Shown here piece after piece: positions 6,867-14,718 of a stretch of DNA of 22,220 nt (its first letter is position 1; the number at the start of each line of letters is the position of its first letter). A program made the translations under genes and the position numbers. The DNA is taken from assembly GCA_937941715.1 (NCBI GenBank), contig CALDGX010000039.1, positions 1 through 22,220 of the forward strand, read 5' to 3'. This DNA comes from an uncultured Chloracidobacterium sp. (GTDB taxonomy: Bacteria > Acidobacteriota > Blastocatellia > Pyrinomonadales > Pyrinomonadaceae). Below the pieces are notes generated by a model. It worked only from the letters and a program-made list of their open reading frames with translations. It did not search any database and was not told the DNA's origin.

Positions 6867-7727
6867 ATGATGCAGCAGAATGGCAATTACGAACAATTAG
6901 TCGACCAGATCACCGATATGGTGTTGGCGAAACTCAACGGCGAGGAATATTGCCCGACGTTTTGCCACGCCGACGTGCAGCGCATCGTCGATGCCGGAGC
7001 TGAACGCATCGGGATAGTCCTCGGCGAAACCGCCACGGCCCATGACTGGGCCAGCCTGATCGACCACACGCTGTTGAAGCCCGAAGCGTCAGAAGCCGAC
7101 ATCCGCAAACTGTGCGAGGAAGCGGCACAGTTCGGCTTCGCGTCGGTTTGTGTAAACCCGGCTTGGGTCAAAAAAGCGTCAGCCTTTCTCAAAGGCAGCG
7201 GTGTTCCGGTCTGTACCGTTATAGGTTTTCCGCTTGGAGCCACATTACCGGATGTTAAGGCCTTCGAGGCTCGACGGGCAATTTTCAACGGTGCGACCGA
7301 GGTCGATATGGTCATCAATATCGGGGCGCTCAAATCAGGCGATGATTGCGCCGTCGAGGATGATATCCGGGCGGTCGTCGAGGCCGCTCATGAAAACCAC
7401 GTGCTCTGCAAGGTGATCATCGAAACAGCGTTGTTGACCGATGACGAAAAAGTCCGGGCTTGCATCGCCTCGAAAAACGCGGGTGCCGATTTTGTAAAGA
7501 CCTCGACCGGCTTCGCCAAGGGCGGGGCGACGGCAAACGATGTGGCGTTGATGCGTCACACGGTCGGCAAGGCACTCGGCGTCAAGGCCTCGGGCGGCGT
7601 AAAGGGTATCGAGGACGCGCGGGCGATGTTCGAAGCCGGTGCGACCCGCATCGGTGCCTCGGTCGGCGTCAAGATCGCTCAGGAAGCAAGCGGGCTGAAG
7701 GTAGATTCACCGACCGGCGGCTATTGA
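6867..7727 (+). CDS. deoC: Deoxyribose-phosphate aldolase with N-terminal targeting-like helix
   Basis: A class I aldolase cleaving 2-deoxyribose 5-phosphate to glyceraldehyde 3-phosphate and acetaldehyde. With the ATG at 6867 it has 286 residues, longer than the usual 210-260. The Schiff-base lysine is K211 in D-F-V-K-T-S-T-G-F, the second lysine is K240 in G-V-K-A-S-G-G-V, and the relay Asp is D147 in E-V-D-M-V. The core begins at LIDHTLLKPEAS (65-75). The extra N-terminus has a helix at 8-23 (YEQLVDQITDMVLAKL) of the encapsulation-peptide type, then a C-P-T-F-C-H segment. Two adjacent ATG codons (6867, 6870) are possible starts; no clear Shine-Dalgarno site is seen. A frame extending to 6738 overlaps the previous gene in another frame and is not credible. 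Its stop overlaps the convergent gene by 7 bases. Confidence 0.95.
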   Translation: MMQQNGNYEQLVDQITDMVLAKLNGEEYCPTFCHADVQRIVDAGAERIGIVLGETATAHDWASLIDHTLLKPEASEADIRKLCEEAAQFGFASVCVNPAWVKKASAFLKGSGVPVCTVIGFPLGATLPDVKAFEARRAIFNGATEVDMVINIGALKSGDDCAVEDDIRAVVEAAHENHVLCKVIIETALLTDDEKVRACIASKNAGADFVKTSTGFAKGGATANDVALMRHTVGKALGVKASGGVKGIEDARAMFEAGATRIGASVGVKIAQEASGLKVDSPTGGY

Positions 7728-8809
7728 TTCGGCACGAAGTTATAGACGATATATCCTGATGCCGACACTGGTTTTCCCTGAAGCATCACGGGCTTGAATG
7801 TCGACCGCCTGACCGCCTCAACTGCGGCAATGCGCAGTGATTTGGGCCCTTCCGTGGCTTGTGCATCCGTCAGCTTTCCTTTCTCATCCAGAGTGATCTG
7901 AACCGTGACCTTTCCCTGAATATTCATTCGCCGGTCGATAGCCGAATACATCGGCATCACAAGGTCGGTCGCAAAGCCGTTCATAGCTCCCACCGGCACG
8001 ATCCGAGGTTCGGCCTTTGCAAGTTCGGCGGCTTTTGCCGCTGCTGCGACACGCTTTTCCTCTGCTGCCGCTGCATCTCTGATCTTTGTTGAGCCCAGCT
8101 TGGCGGCGGCGTTTGAAGGGTCGATCGTCGAGGCCTTGTCAAAAAAAGCGAGAGCATTTGCCGAGTCGCCTTTCTGTTCGAAGATCTGAGCCCGAGCGAC
8201 CATTGCGGCGACATTCTTCCCATCGATCCCGAGGCCCTTGTCCAGATCGGCGGCCGCATTGTCCAACTTGCCCTGTTTTAGGTACACGAGCCCCCGGTCA
8301 ATATACGGCTGAGCCTCGCCGGGCTTGAGGCCGATCGCTCCCGACAGGTCAGCTACCGCAAGATCAAGTTCGCCGGCAAGCAGGTTCGATGCGGCACGTG
8401 TGCGGTAAAATGCAAAATCCGGCGGTGCGGGCGTCGCCGTGGCCACCGGCACATCCGGTGCCTTTACCGTCTCCGGTTTCTGCGCCGCAACGGTTTCGCC
8501 GGCAACTGCCTTTTCTCTGATCGCATCGATCAGTTCCTTATATGCTCCGGTACTGCCGAGTTCCTTTTCGATCTCCGGCGTCAGGCTGAAAGTGATGCCG
8601 CGCTTTTTGACCGCGTCGGCAAGGATCTTGTTCTTTTCCTCTATGACCGCTTTCTTAGATCTCAGAGCGATAAGAATATCGGCGAGGCTCAATTGTCTAG
8701 CCTGGCCGGCCGCAGACGTCAGTCCGCCGCCGAGCAGGCCGACAAAAGCCGCGATCAGGCCCAATGCGAAATGTCCGCGAGATCTGTTATTCACTTTACT
8801 TTCTTTCAT
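7721..8809 (-). CDS. TPR protein with TonB-type C-terminal domain
   Basis: A 362-residue exported protein. A signal peptide or anchor covers about residues 13-37. Residues 38-105 are helical. A Pro/Ala/Thr linker (105-130) leads to about three TPR motifs over 131-236, including AVADLSGAIGLKPGEAQPYI and the repeat N-A-L-A-F-F-D-K-A-S-T-I-D-P. A Lys/Ala/Glu coiled segment (245-267) precedes a TonB C-terminal domain (290-360: GKVTVQITLDEKGKLTDAQA, then A-V-R-R-S-T-F-K-P). TonB-C domains span the periplasm or contact outer-membrane partners. There is no N-terminal Pro-rich TonB anchor, so it is not a classical TonB energy transducer. A GGAAG Shine-Dalgarno lies just before the ATG. It follows the pseudokinase gene by 48 bases on the same strand, probably in one operon. 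Confidence 0.88.
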   Translation of the reverse strand: MKESKVNNRSRGHFALGLIAAFVGLLGGGLTSAAGQARQLSLADILIALRSKKAVIEEKNKILADAVKKRGITFSLTPEIEKELGSTGAYKELIDAIREKAVAGETVAAQKPETVKAPDVPVATATPAPPDFAFYRTRAASNLLAGELDLAVADLSGAIGLKPGEAQPYIDRGLVYLKQGKLDNAAADLDKGLGIDGKNVAAMVARAQIFEQKGDSANALAFFDKASTIDPSNAAAKLGSTKIRDAAAAEEKRVAAAAKAAELAKAEPRIVPVGAMNGFATDLVMPMYSAIDRRMNIQGKVTVQITLDEKGKLTDAQATEGPKSLRIAAVEAVRRSTFKPVMLQGKPVSASGYIVYNFVPNQ

Positions 8810-8857
8810 ACGGAGCTTCCTTTCGAGATCGGCCGAGGCCGAGCAAAATTTGTGATA

Positions 8858-10453
8858 TCAGTTGTCGCTGATCAGGTCGTCGACCGTCACCGTCTTTTTC
8901 GGTTTCTGGTCAGGTTTAACATCAGTTTTGGCTGCGGACTTCTTATCCGGCTTGATATCTGCCGCTGCTGTTTTTACCGTCTTGTTTTGCGGAGCAACAT
9001 CCTCGGTTCGCGTCGTCGCGGGTGTGGAGGTCGAGGCGGCGGTGTCCTGTGTCGGTGACGGCTCCGGCATCGCCGGAGCGGGCTCGGTAGCCGGCCGGTT
9101 CTCAACGGCTAAAGTCGCCTGCGGCTGAACTGTCGTCGCGGGCGAATTTCCCATAAAAACGAACGCTATCGCTGCAGCGGCAATAACAAAAAAGGCACCG
9201 ACCGCCGCGACCGGCATCAACATCGACCGGCCTTTCGGAGTTTTGTCAAGATCTGTCGTGTTCGAAGATTCAAACAGGACCGGGGAATTCAGGATATCGT
9301 GTCCTAACCTCGAAGGTTCCGGCGATCTCATTACGACCGTTAATTCGTTTGCTGAGGCCGCTGCCGGAGAGTGCTTCTGAAGCTTTTCTGGTACCGATAC
9401 CGGCGAGCCGGTCGGCAATGGCACCGGGACCACAGCGGCTGCGGGTTTGTCGGTACGCCGCGAGGGTTTTCGTGGGGCCGTGGCCGAGATGGCCGGCGGT
9501 AGTTCGAGCAGGTCGAGTTCATCTGTGCCCGCTGTTGCCGGGCCCAGTTCGATCCCCGCAATTGAGGCGGCGGCGGTTTCAATGGTTCTGTACCGATCTT
9601 CGCGGCGGATCGACAATGCCCGGATGAAAAAGTCCGCGAGGCGGTCAGAATATCCGGCAGCGATAAGGGGCGAACGGTCCAGCGGATCAGGACGGCCGTC
9701 GAGCATCTCGATCGACCGCTCAAGAGCGCTCGGCGGCGTTTGTCCGGTTGCCACCCGATAGATCATCGCGGCGATCGAGTATATCTCGGACCGAACGTCG
9801 CACGGGCTTTCCAGGATATCGAGGGCCGCGTCGTCAAAGAGATTGCCGATGGCCTTTTTCGATGCCGAATCGAGCTGCGGCCAGATCGATTCGAGCGGTG
9901 CACAGGACATTGCGGCAGAAATATCGGTATTGTCCGCCATTCTGGCCGAACGCCCCTCACGCCGGCCGAAGAAAAGCAGATTGAAAGTCCCTTTGTCCGA
10001 TATACGGACGGTTGTCGGCGTTATCTCGATATTCACGGTTCCGGCAAAGCGACTGCGGATGTCCGAAATGAGCGAGAAGGCCCCGCGAATTTCAGCGGCG
10101 ACATCCGTGTCGAGGAACAAGCGTCGTGTCACGGTCAGCGGAGGCGACAACTCATGCTCGGATCTAGCGACTACATAAAAACGGTCAACCTCAACAAAAT
10201 GATCGGTGTTGCGGACCAATCTGCTGTTTGTGATCATCGCCGTTAGGGCGAAGCTCTGTTCCAGCGACCGCATTCGTTCGTCGCGTTCCGTCGCTGTCAG
10301 GACGCGTGTCAGTGATAGAGGTGACTCGAGTATGAATACGTTATTATCGAGCAGACAATCGCGAGCGCTGTATAAAATATCGTCGCTGATCGTTCCCAGT
10401 CTCTCGATGATCCTGTAGCGGCCTTGCTGAAGATGTGTGTTTGAGGAGAGCAT
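8858..10453 (-). CDS. Membrane-anchored pseudokinase (degenerate Ser/Thr kinase)
   Basis: A 531-residue protein with a protein-kinase-like fold at about residues 10-300. The entry strand GRYRIIERLG and the C-lobe signature (DVRSEIYSIAAMIYRVATGQ, then A-L-S-I-R-R-E-D-R-Y-R-T) match bacterial Hanks-type kinases. All catalytic motifs look lost. The glycine-rich loop reads TISDDILYSA, the beta-3 Lys is absent (V-F-I-L-E-S), the HRD region reads AGTVNIEITPTTV, and DFG is F-F-G. A Pro/Ala/Ser-rich juxtamembrane part (320-410) precedes one transmembrane helix (412-435). A Pro/Thr/Lys-rich tail of about 95 residues would lie in the periplasm. A - strand promoter lies directly upstream and the TPR-TonB gene downstream, so a signalling or scaffold partnership is plausible but inferred. 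Confidence 0.8.
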   Translation of the reverse strand: MLSSNTHLQQGRYRIIERLGTISDDILYSARDCLLDNNVFILESPLSLTRVLTATERDERMRSLEQSFALTAMITNSRLVRNTDHFVEVDRFYVVARSEHELSPPLTVTRRLFLDTDVAAEIRGAFSLISDIRSRFAGTVNIEITPTTVRISDKGTFNLLFFGRREGRSARMADNTDISAAMSCAPLESIWPQLDSASKKAIGNLFDDAALDILESPCDVRSEIYSIAAMIYRVATGQTPPSALERSIEMLDGRPDPLDRSPLIAAGYSDRLADFFIRALSIRREDRYRTIETAAASIAGIELGPATAGTDELDLLELPPAISATAPRKPSRRTDKPAAAVVPVPLPTGSPVSVPEKLQKHSPAAASANELTVVMRSPEPSRLGHDILNSPVLFESSNTTDLDKTPKGRSMLMPVAAVGAFFVIAAAAIAFVFMGNSPATTVQPQATLAVENRPATEPAPAMPEPSPTQDTAASTSTPATTRTEDVAPQNKTVKTAAADIKPDKKSAAKTDVKPDQKPKKTVTVDDLISDN

Positions 10454-10489
10454 TGATCGGTTACCTGTCGGCGTAAAAGCCCAACGAAC

Positions 10490-10517
10490 ATTATATCAAA
10501 TTGTGTTAAAAAGTGAA
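10490..10517 (-). promoter_or_regulatory. Promoter of the pseudokinase operon
   Basis: On the - strand, TTCACT (10512-10517) and a perfect TATAAT (10490-10495) are 16 bases apart. The predicted start of transcription is about 30 bases before the ATG. Confidence 0.6.
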
Positions 10518-10523
10518 GTAAAA

Positions 10524-10532
10524 TGTTATACA
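10524..10532 (+). promoter_or_regulatory. Possible extended -10 element for msrP-msrQ
   Basis: TGTTATACA at 10524-10532 fits the TGn-plus-hexamer pattern (TATACA, four of six). No good -35 box sits at the usual distance. It lies about 125 bases before the msrP start in the divergent gap. Confidence 0.3.
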
Positions 10533-10655
10533 TCGTTGAGCATCATTGAGGCTGTCGCAGTTTCGTCGGGCCCAAATTGGCGAAGCGGGCATTTTCGAAC
10601 CGCAGTTTATTGAAACCCTGCCGGAAAATTGTGCGAATATATGTATGAGCATCAT

Positions 10656-11606
10656 ATGTCCGAAAAGATCAGGTCCAGCGAAATCACTGACGAAGCGACG
10701 TACTTTAACCGGCGCAATTTCATAAAGGCGGGTATCGCTGCCGGCAGTCTCGCGGCAACGACCTCGGCTTTCAGATATTTCAGCCCGGCGAGGTCTAATG
10801 CACCTGAGCCGCCGGCGCTTGCCGACGTGAAACGCTCGGACCCAACCGACGCCGGCCTGACTCCGAACACCTACGAAGAGATCACTAATTACAATAATTA
10901 CTACGAGTTTTCGACGAGTAAATCGGCTGTCGCGGCCAAGGCGGAATCGCTTGTGACGCGGCCCTGGACTGTCGAGGTCGGCGGAATGGTGCACAATCCG
11001 AAGACGTTTGGTATTGAGGACCTCTTAAAGTTTGAACAGGAAGAAAGGGTCTATCGATTTCGATGCGTCGAGGCGTGGTCGATGGTGATCCCATGGGTGG
11101 GATTTCCGCTTAAAAAGCTGATCGATGAGGTCGCACCGCTCGGTTCGGCCCGCTATGTCGCTTTTCAGACGAAATATGACCCTATCCGGATGCAGTCCTC
11201 ATTTGCCGCCGGCATCGATTTTCCCTACGTCGAAGGCCTGCGGTTGGACGAGGCGGTGCATCCGCTGACCATTTTGGCGACCGGACTTTACGGCAAGCAG
11301 ATGCCCAACCAAAATGGAGCTCCGATCAGGCTCGTTGTGCCGTGGAAATATGGATTTAAGAGCATAAAGTCGATCGTCAAGATCATGCTCACTGACCGTG
11401 AACCGCCGACAACGTGGAACCAGGCGTCGCCGGAGGAATACGGGTTCTTTTCAAACGTAAATCCGGACGTCAGACATCCGCGTTGGTCGCAGGCATCTGA
11501 GCGGCGCATCGGCGAGATCGGAATGAGGCCAACGTTGGCGTTCAACGGTTACGGCGACGAGGTTGCTTCGCTCTACAGCGGTATGGACCTGAAAAAGTAC
11601 TTTTGA
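10656..11606 (+). CDS. msrP: Protein-methionine-sulfoxide reductase catalytic subunit MsrP (YedY)
   Basis: The periplasmic molybdopterin enzyme that reduces methionine sulfoxide in oxidised envelope proteins. With the ATG at 10656 it has 316 residues. A twin-arginine signal is clear: N-R-R-N-F-I-K-A-G (RR at 19-20) followed by an Ala/Gly/Ser-rich hydrophobic stretch. The molybdenum-ligating cysteine is in YRFRCVEAWSMVIPWVGFPL (Cys about 137), the hallmark of the YedY family. Also typical are FQTKYDPIRM, YGKQMPNQNGAPIRLVVPWK, YGFKSIKSIVKI and W-N-Q-A-S-P-E-E-Y-G-F-F. Starts at TTG 10629 or ATG 10641 would only lengthen the segment ahead of the Tat motif, so ATG 10656 is chosen; no start has a clear Shine-Dalgarno site. 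It is coupled to msrQ by a one-base stop/start overlap. Confidence 0.97.
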   Translation: MSEKIRSSEITDEATYFNRRNFIKAGIAAGSLAATTSAFRYFSPARSNAPEPPALADVKRSDPTDAGLTPNTYEEITNYNNYYEFSTSKSAVAAKAESLVTRPWTVEVGGMVHNPKTFGIEDLLKFEQEERVYRFRCVEAWSMVIPWVGFPLKKLIDEVAPLGSARYVAFQTKYDPIRMQSSFAAGIDFPYVEGLRLDEAVHPLTILATGLYGKQMPNQNGAPIRLVVPWKYGFKSIKSIVKIMLTDREPPTTWNQASPEEYGFFSNVNPDVRHPRWSQASERRIGEIGMRPTLAFNGYGDEVASLYSGMDLKKYF

Positions 11607-12211
11607 TGACCGATGTTCGATTTTACAAAACGTTGCTCTGGGTTAACAGCCTGATCCCTCTGACCATCCTCGGTTGGGATGCCTGGAACCACCGGCTCGG
11701 CGCAAACCCGATCGAGTATTTCCTTCGGGCGACGGGCGTGATGACGCTTGTATTCGTGCTTGCGACGATGTTGGTAACGCCGCTCAGAAAGTGGTTCGGC
11801 TGGAATCAACTGATAAAATATCGCCGGATCGTGGGCCTTTTTGCCTTCTTTTACGGGCTGATCCATTTCACGACGTACATTGTATTTGATCGAAGCCTCG
11901 ACGTAGGCGGAACGGTGGCGGATGTGATCCAACGGCCCTTCATCGCGTTGGGGATGGCCGGGCTTTTGATGATGGTGCCCTTGGCCGTTACCTCGACAAA
12001 TGCCATGGTCAAACGGCTCGGGGGAAAGCGGTGGCAGATGCTTCATCGCCTGATCTACCTTACGGCGATCGCCGGAGTCGTGCATTTTTGGATGATCGTA
12101 AAATCTGATGTGTTCTATCCGGCGATCTTTGCGGCGGTGCTGGTGGTATTGCTGGCGGTACGAGCCTATTTTTCGATCCGCAGACGGAAACTTTCGGCTG
12201 CAAATGCCTAG
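11606..12211 (+). CDS. msrQ: Heme-binding membrane subunit MsrQ (YedZ)
   Basis: The inner-membrane cytochrome b-type protein that passes electrons from the quinone pool or flavin donors to MsrP. The 201-residue product has about six hydrophobic helices. Conserved features are LLWVNSLIPL at the N-terminus, R-A-T-G-V-M-T-L, R-R-I-V-G-L-F-A-F-F-Y-G-L-I-H-F (heme-ligand His near 87), and the helix pair containing W-Q-M-L-H-R-L (His 147) and G-V-V-H-F-W (His 160). The ATG shares its first base with the msrP stop (TGATG), a classic translational coupling. Its TAG stop lies in a CTAG that also provides the stop of the convergent acyltransferase gene. Confidence 0.96.
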   Translation: MTDVRFYKTLLWVNSLIPLTILGWDAWNHRLGANPIEYFLRATGVMTLVFVLATMLVTPLRKWFGWNQLIKYRRIVGLFAFFYGLIHFTTYIVFDRSLDVGGTVADVIQRPFIALGMAGLLMMVPLAVTSTNAMVKRLGGKRWQMLHRLIYLTAIAGVVHFWMIVKSDVFYPAIFAAVLVVLLAVRAYFSIRRRKLSAANA

Positions 12212-13302
12212 GCCGCGGCGGCCGAAGGTTCTGTCTCACGAATATTTTCGTTTCGCGGGCTGAACCAACGAACTTCGAGCTTTTGCCGCCACGCCAGCGA
12301 ATACCGCTCGACAAGGTAGTACGAGACCGAACTCATGACTGCGATCCCGATGAGATTCACCGGGAAAGAGGTCAGCAGGCCGGGATTATGCGGATCCAGG
12401 AACGGCTGTTGCCAAAGGTAGATCGAATAACTCATCACACCCAACCTGACCATCGCCGGCGAGTTCAAAAATCTGCCGGCCCGGCCCTGATAGTTAGTCA
12501 CAGACCAATCGATGCAAAGGGCGACAGCGATATTCATCAATGTCAGGCTGGCACCTAGAAAGACTAGCGGGTGGTCTCCCTGCAGGTTAGCGAAGACGAT
12601 CAACGGCAATAACAGGATGACGGCACGTGACCCGAGAAAGCGGCGGTAAAGCGTAAGTTTATGCAGCTGCCCCCTAAAAAGCGTCAGCAGGCACCCGATC
12701 GCGAGGGCATCGGCATTGGCGTGAAAGCCCTTCAGAACCCATATCTGGTCCGGTCCGGACACCCAAAAATCCAGAACTCTGACGACCGGTGCCAACAGTA
12801 CGATGGCGATGAGCATTGCCTTGGCCCTGCGTATGCCGAGCAGCATCAGAAAGCCGGGCAAGATCAGGTAAAATTGTTCCTCGACCGCCAATGACCAGGT
12901 ATGGCCGAGCAGCCAGCCTGTCGGTGCGACATAATCGGTGACATATGCCGAAGAATAAACAAGGGAAGCTAGCGGCACTGATGCCAGCCCGAGTGCTGCG
13001 GCAATACCTATTACACCAAGGTAAAAATAGTATGGCGGAAATATTCGAAGTGTGCGCCGGAAATAGAACTTGAGCAGATTTACCGTCGATGTGCGCTCGA
13101 TCTCGCGGACCAACAGCCCGGTGATCAGGAAGCCCGAAATGACAAAGAAAACCCGGACGCCGAGATTTCCGAAATTACCCGTTGTTCCGAGCCCGTAAAC
13201 GTGAAATCCGTGGCCGACCAATACCAGAGCTATCGAGACGGTTCGAAGGCCGTCGAGCGAGGGAATTCGGTTGTCTGTTTTTGGCAAAGCTTCGGTCACC
13301 AC
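12208..13302 (-). CDS. Acyltransferase-3 family integral membrane protein (OafA/YrhL-like)
   Basis: A 364-residue polytopic protein of the acyltransferase-3 family, which moves acetyl or other acyl groups onto surface sugars, lipids or peptides. The opening signature is IPSLDGLRTVSIALVLVGH, with the catalytic His at 31. R-V-F-F-V-I-S-G-F-L-I-T-G and FYFRRTLRIFPPYYFYL follow. Further in, HTWSLAVEEQFYLILP and MSYSIYLWQQPFLDP complete the family pattern. About ten hydrophobic segments are visible, and there is no extra SGNH domain. The start is a GTG (a second GTG follows at once), without an obvious ribosome-binding site. The acceptor cannot be told; no polysaccharide cluster surrounds it. It converges on msrQ with a 4-base overlap. 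Confidence 0.93.
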   Translation of the reverse strand: MVTEALPKTDNRIPSLDGLRTVSIALVLVGHGFHVYGLGTTGNFGNLGVRVFFVISGFLITGLLVREIERTSTVNLLKFYFRRTLRIFPPYYFYLGVIGIAAALGLASVPLASLVYSSAYVTDYVAPTGWLLGHTWSLAVEEQFYLILPGFLMLLGIRRAKAMLIAIVLLAPVVRVLDFWVSGPDQIWVLKGFHANADALAIGCLLTLFRGQLHKLTLYRRFLGSRAVILLLPLIVFANLQGDHPLVFLGASLTLMNIAVALCIDWSVTNYQGRAGRFLNSPAMVRLGVMSYSIYLWQQPFLDPHNPGLLTSFPVNLIGIAVMSSVSYYLVERYSLAWRQKLEVRWFSPRNENIRETEPSAAAA

Positions 13303-13349
13303 TCAATAAAATCGCAATTGCTCGCAAAATCAGGAAAATCAGCGGGAAT

Positions 13350-14150
13350 TTAGCCCTTCGGCGTGCGAAATTTGCCGAGGCCGGTTGCACGATGCATCTT
13401 TTTGCGATGGTCTTCGCCCTCGATCACGACGGTCTGGCACATTTCGTAGATCCTCGAACGCGCGCGGACCCCGATACGGTCTTCGAGCGTTTCATCGCGG
13501 TCAGACGCCCTTTCGTCGAGGTAATTGGTGGTAAATATCGTAAATTTGCGTTCGTTATAGCGTGTATTGATGATGTGATGGAGCGTATCGCGGACCCAGT
13601 CGGTCGGTTTTGAGGCTCCGAGTTCATCGAGCACCAAAATGTCGGCGTTCAGGACCGGGGCGAGAACGCTGAGTTCCGATGTAAAGGTGTTCGGGTTGTA
13701 CGAACCCTGGATCTCCTTGAGCAAGGTCCCAAATTCGTAAAACAAACAGGCAAATCCCCGTTCGGTCAGTCCCTTAAGGATCGAAACGGCCAGGTGTGTT
13801 TTGCCCACGCCGACGTTACCAGAAAAGAGCAGTCCGTTATCCACGGCGGGGAACTGCACGGTGAAATCCTGCGCGACACGAAGGGCGATCTTTTGAGAGA
13901 TATTGTCGCCGGCGTTGTAGGTATTAAAGTGGCACTTTTCGTACCGCTTGGGGATCTGTGTCTTGTTTATCTGCTCAACGTGCGGGTCGCGTTTGCGGCA
14001 CACGCACCGCCTCGCTCCCTTGCCGGGGACGACCTCCATTCCGGTGCCGAAACATATCTCACAGACCTCGATATCCGACGCGTTTGATTCAACTGAATGG
14101 AGATTCGGAACGGCCTTCAGGCCGTGCTTTTTGGAATTGTCGGTCGTCAT
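13350..14150 (-). CDS. DnaC/DnaI-like AAA+ ATPase with N-terminal cysteine cluster
   Basis: A 266-residue ATPase of the DnaC/DnaI/IstB group, which load the replicative helicase DnaB or assist transposases. The Walker A motif is GNVGVGKTHL (111-120), Walker B is ILVLDELG (171-178) and sensor 1 is F-T-T-N-Y (206-210). Residues 30-51 form a likely zinc site, C-x2-C-x-G-T-G then C-x-C (Cys 30, 33, 49, 51), as in DnaI/DnaC-like loaders. P-K-R-Y-E-K-C-H-F at 67-75 matches the segment before the AAA+ core in loaders. No transposase gene adjoins, so a helicase-loader role is favoured over IstB. The ATG at 14148-14150 has no close Shine-Dalgarno; a GAGG lies about 16 bases upstream. Confidence 0.88.
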   Translation of the reverse strand: MTTDNSKKHGLKAVPNLHSVESNASDIEVCEICFGTGMEVVPGKGARRCVCRKRDPHVEQINKTQIPKRYEKCHFNTYNAGDNISQKIALRVAQDFTVQFPAVDNGLLFSGNVGVGKTHLAVSILKGLTERGFACLFYEFGTLLKEIQGSYNPNTFTSELSVLAPVLNADILVLDELGASKPTDWVRDTLHHIINTRYNERKFTIFTTNYLDERASDRDETLEDRIGVRARSRIYEMCQTVVIEGEDHRKKMHRATGLGKFRTPKG

Positions 14151-14253
14151 ACTGGTCTGTTTGCCTCGGAGTCATTTGGATTATAGCATCGGCCACCGCC
14201 AATTCAAGCAGCGGCCGTGTGACATATGATATAGTCTAGTAAACAGGGCGTTT

Positions 14254-14712
14254 ATGGGATTTATTCGCAGTTTAATGATCAAATTCGGGTTGGCGGACCT
14301 CAGTTCCGAGAGGACGCCGATCGCCGTGATGCTGCTCGACGATGACCGCCGAAGACACCGTTGGTTCGCCAAACGGTTCGACGGCGATGATCTTGACATA
14401 GCTGAAAATGTCGACGAGGCAAAAGCGTTTCTCACGAGTTCGTCTTATGACGCAATATTTCTCGACCACGATCTCCTGCCGCACCACTACGAGTCGAACG
14501 ACCACGACGATTTTGCCCAGACCGGTTACGCGATCGCACTCTTTCTGAACGAAAATCCCGACCTACAGCGTGCCGCGACCATCATCGTCCATACGCGAAA
14601 CGCGGACGCGGCGATATCAATGGTGCAGAAGCTCCGCGAGACCGGACGCACGGTCGAATACTGCGCGTTTCCGATGCTCGACCTCAAGATAAAAAATTAT
14701 TGGAAACGGTAG
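14254..14712 (+). CDS. cREC-type receiver-like protein
   Basis: A 152-residue protein with a receiver-like fold of the cREC type (predicted cyclic-phosphate processing), not a classical response regulator. Visible signature elements are M-L-L-D-D-D-R-R-R-H (27-35), I-F-L-D-H-D-L (68-74), Q-T-G-Y-A-I-A-L-F-L (89-98) and I-I-V-H-T-R-N-A-D-A-A-I-S-M-V (110-124). The L-D-H-D-L plus H-T/S-x-N pattern separates cREC from phospho-acceptor receivers. The family is predicted to act on RNA ends or cyclic nucleotides; this is a prediction from sequence analysis, not tested here. An AGGG about 7 bases ahead supports the ATG. No output domain is attached. The gene stands alone, converging with the TetR gene 6 bases away. 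Confidence 0.75.
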   Translation: MGFIRSLMIKFGLADLSSERTPIAVMLLDDDRRRHRWFAKRFDGDDLDIAENVDEAKAFLTSSSYDAIFLDHDLLPHHYESNDHDDFAQTGYAIALFLNENPDLQRAATIIVHTRNADAAISMVQKLRETGRTVEYCAFPMLDLKIKNYWKR

Positions 14713-14718
14713 CTACCC

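Noticed and set aside
13350..14150. IstB helper ATPase of an insertion sequence
   Set aside because: There is no IstA transposase or inverted terminal repeat nearby, and the N-terminal cysteine cluster fits helicase loaders better.
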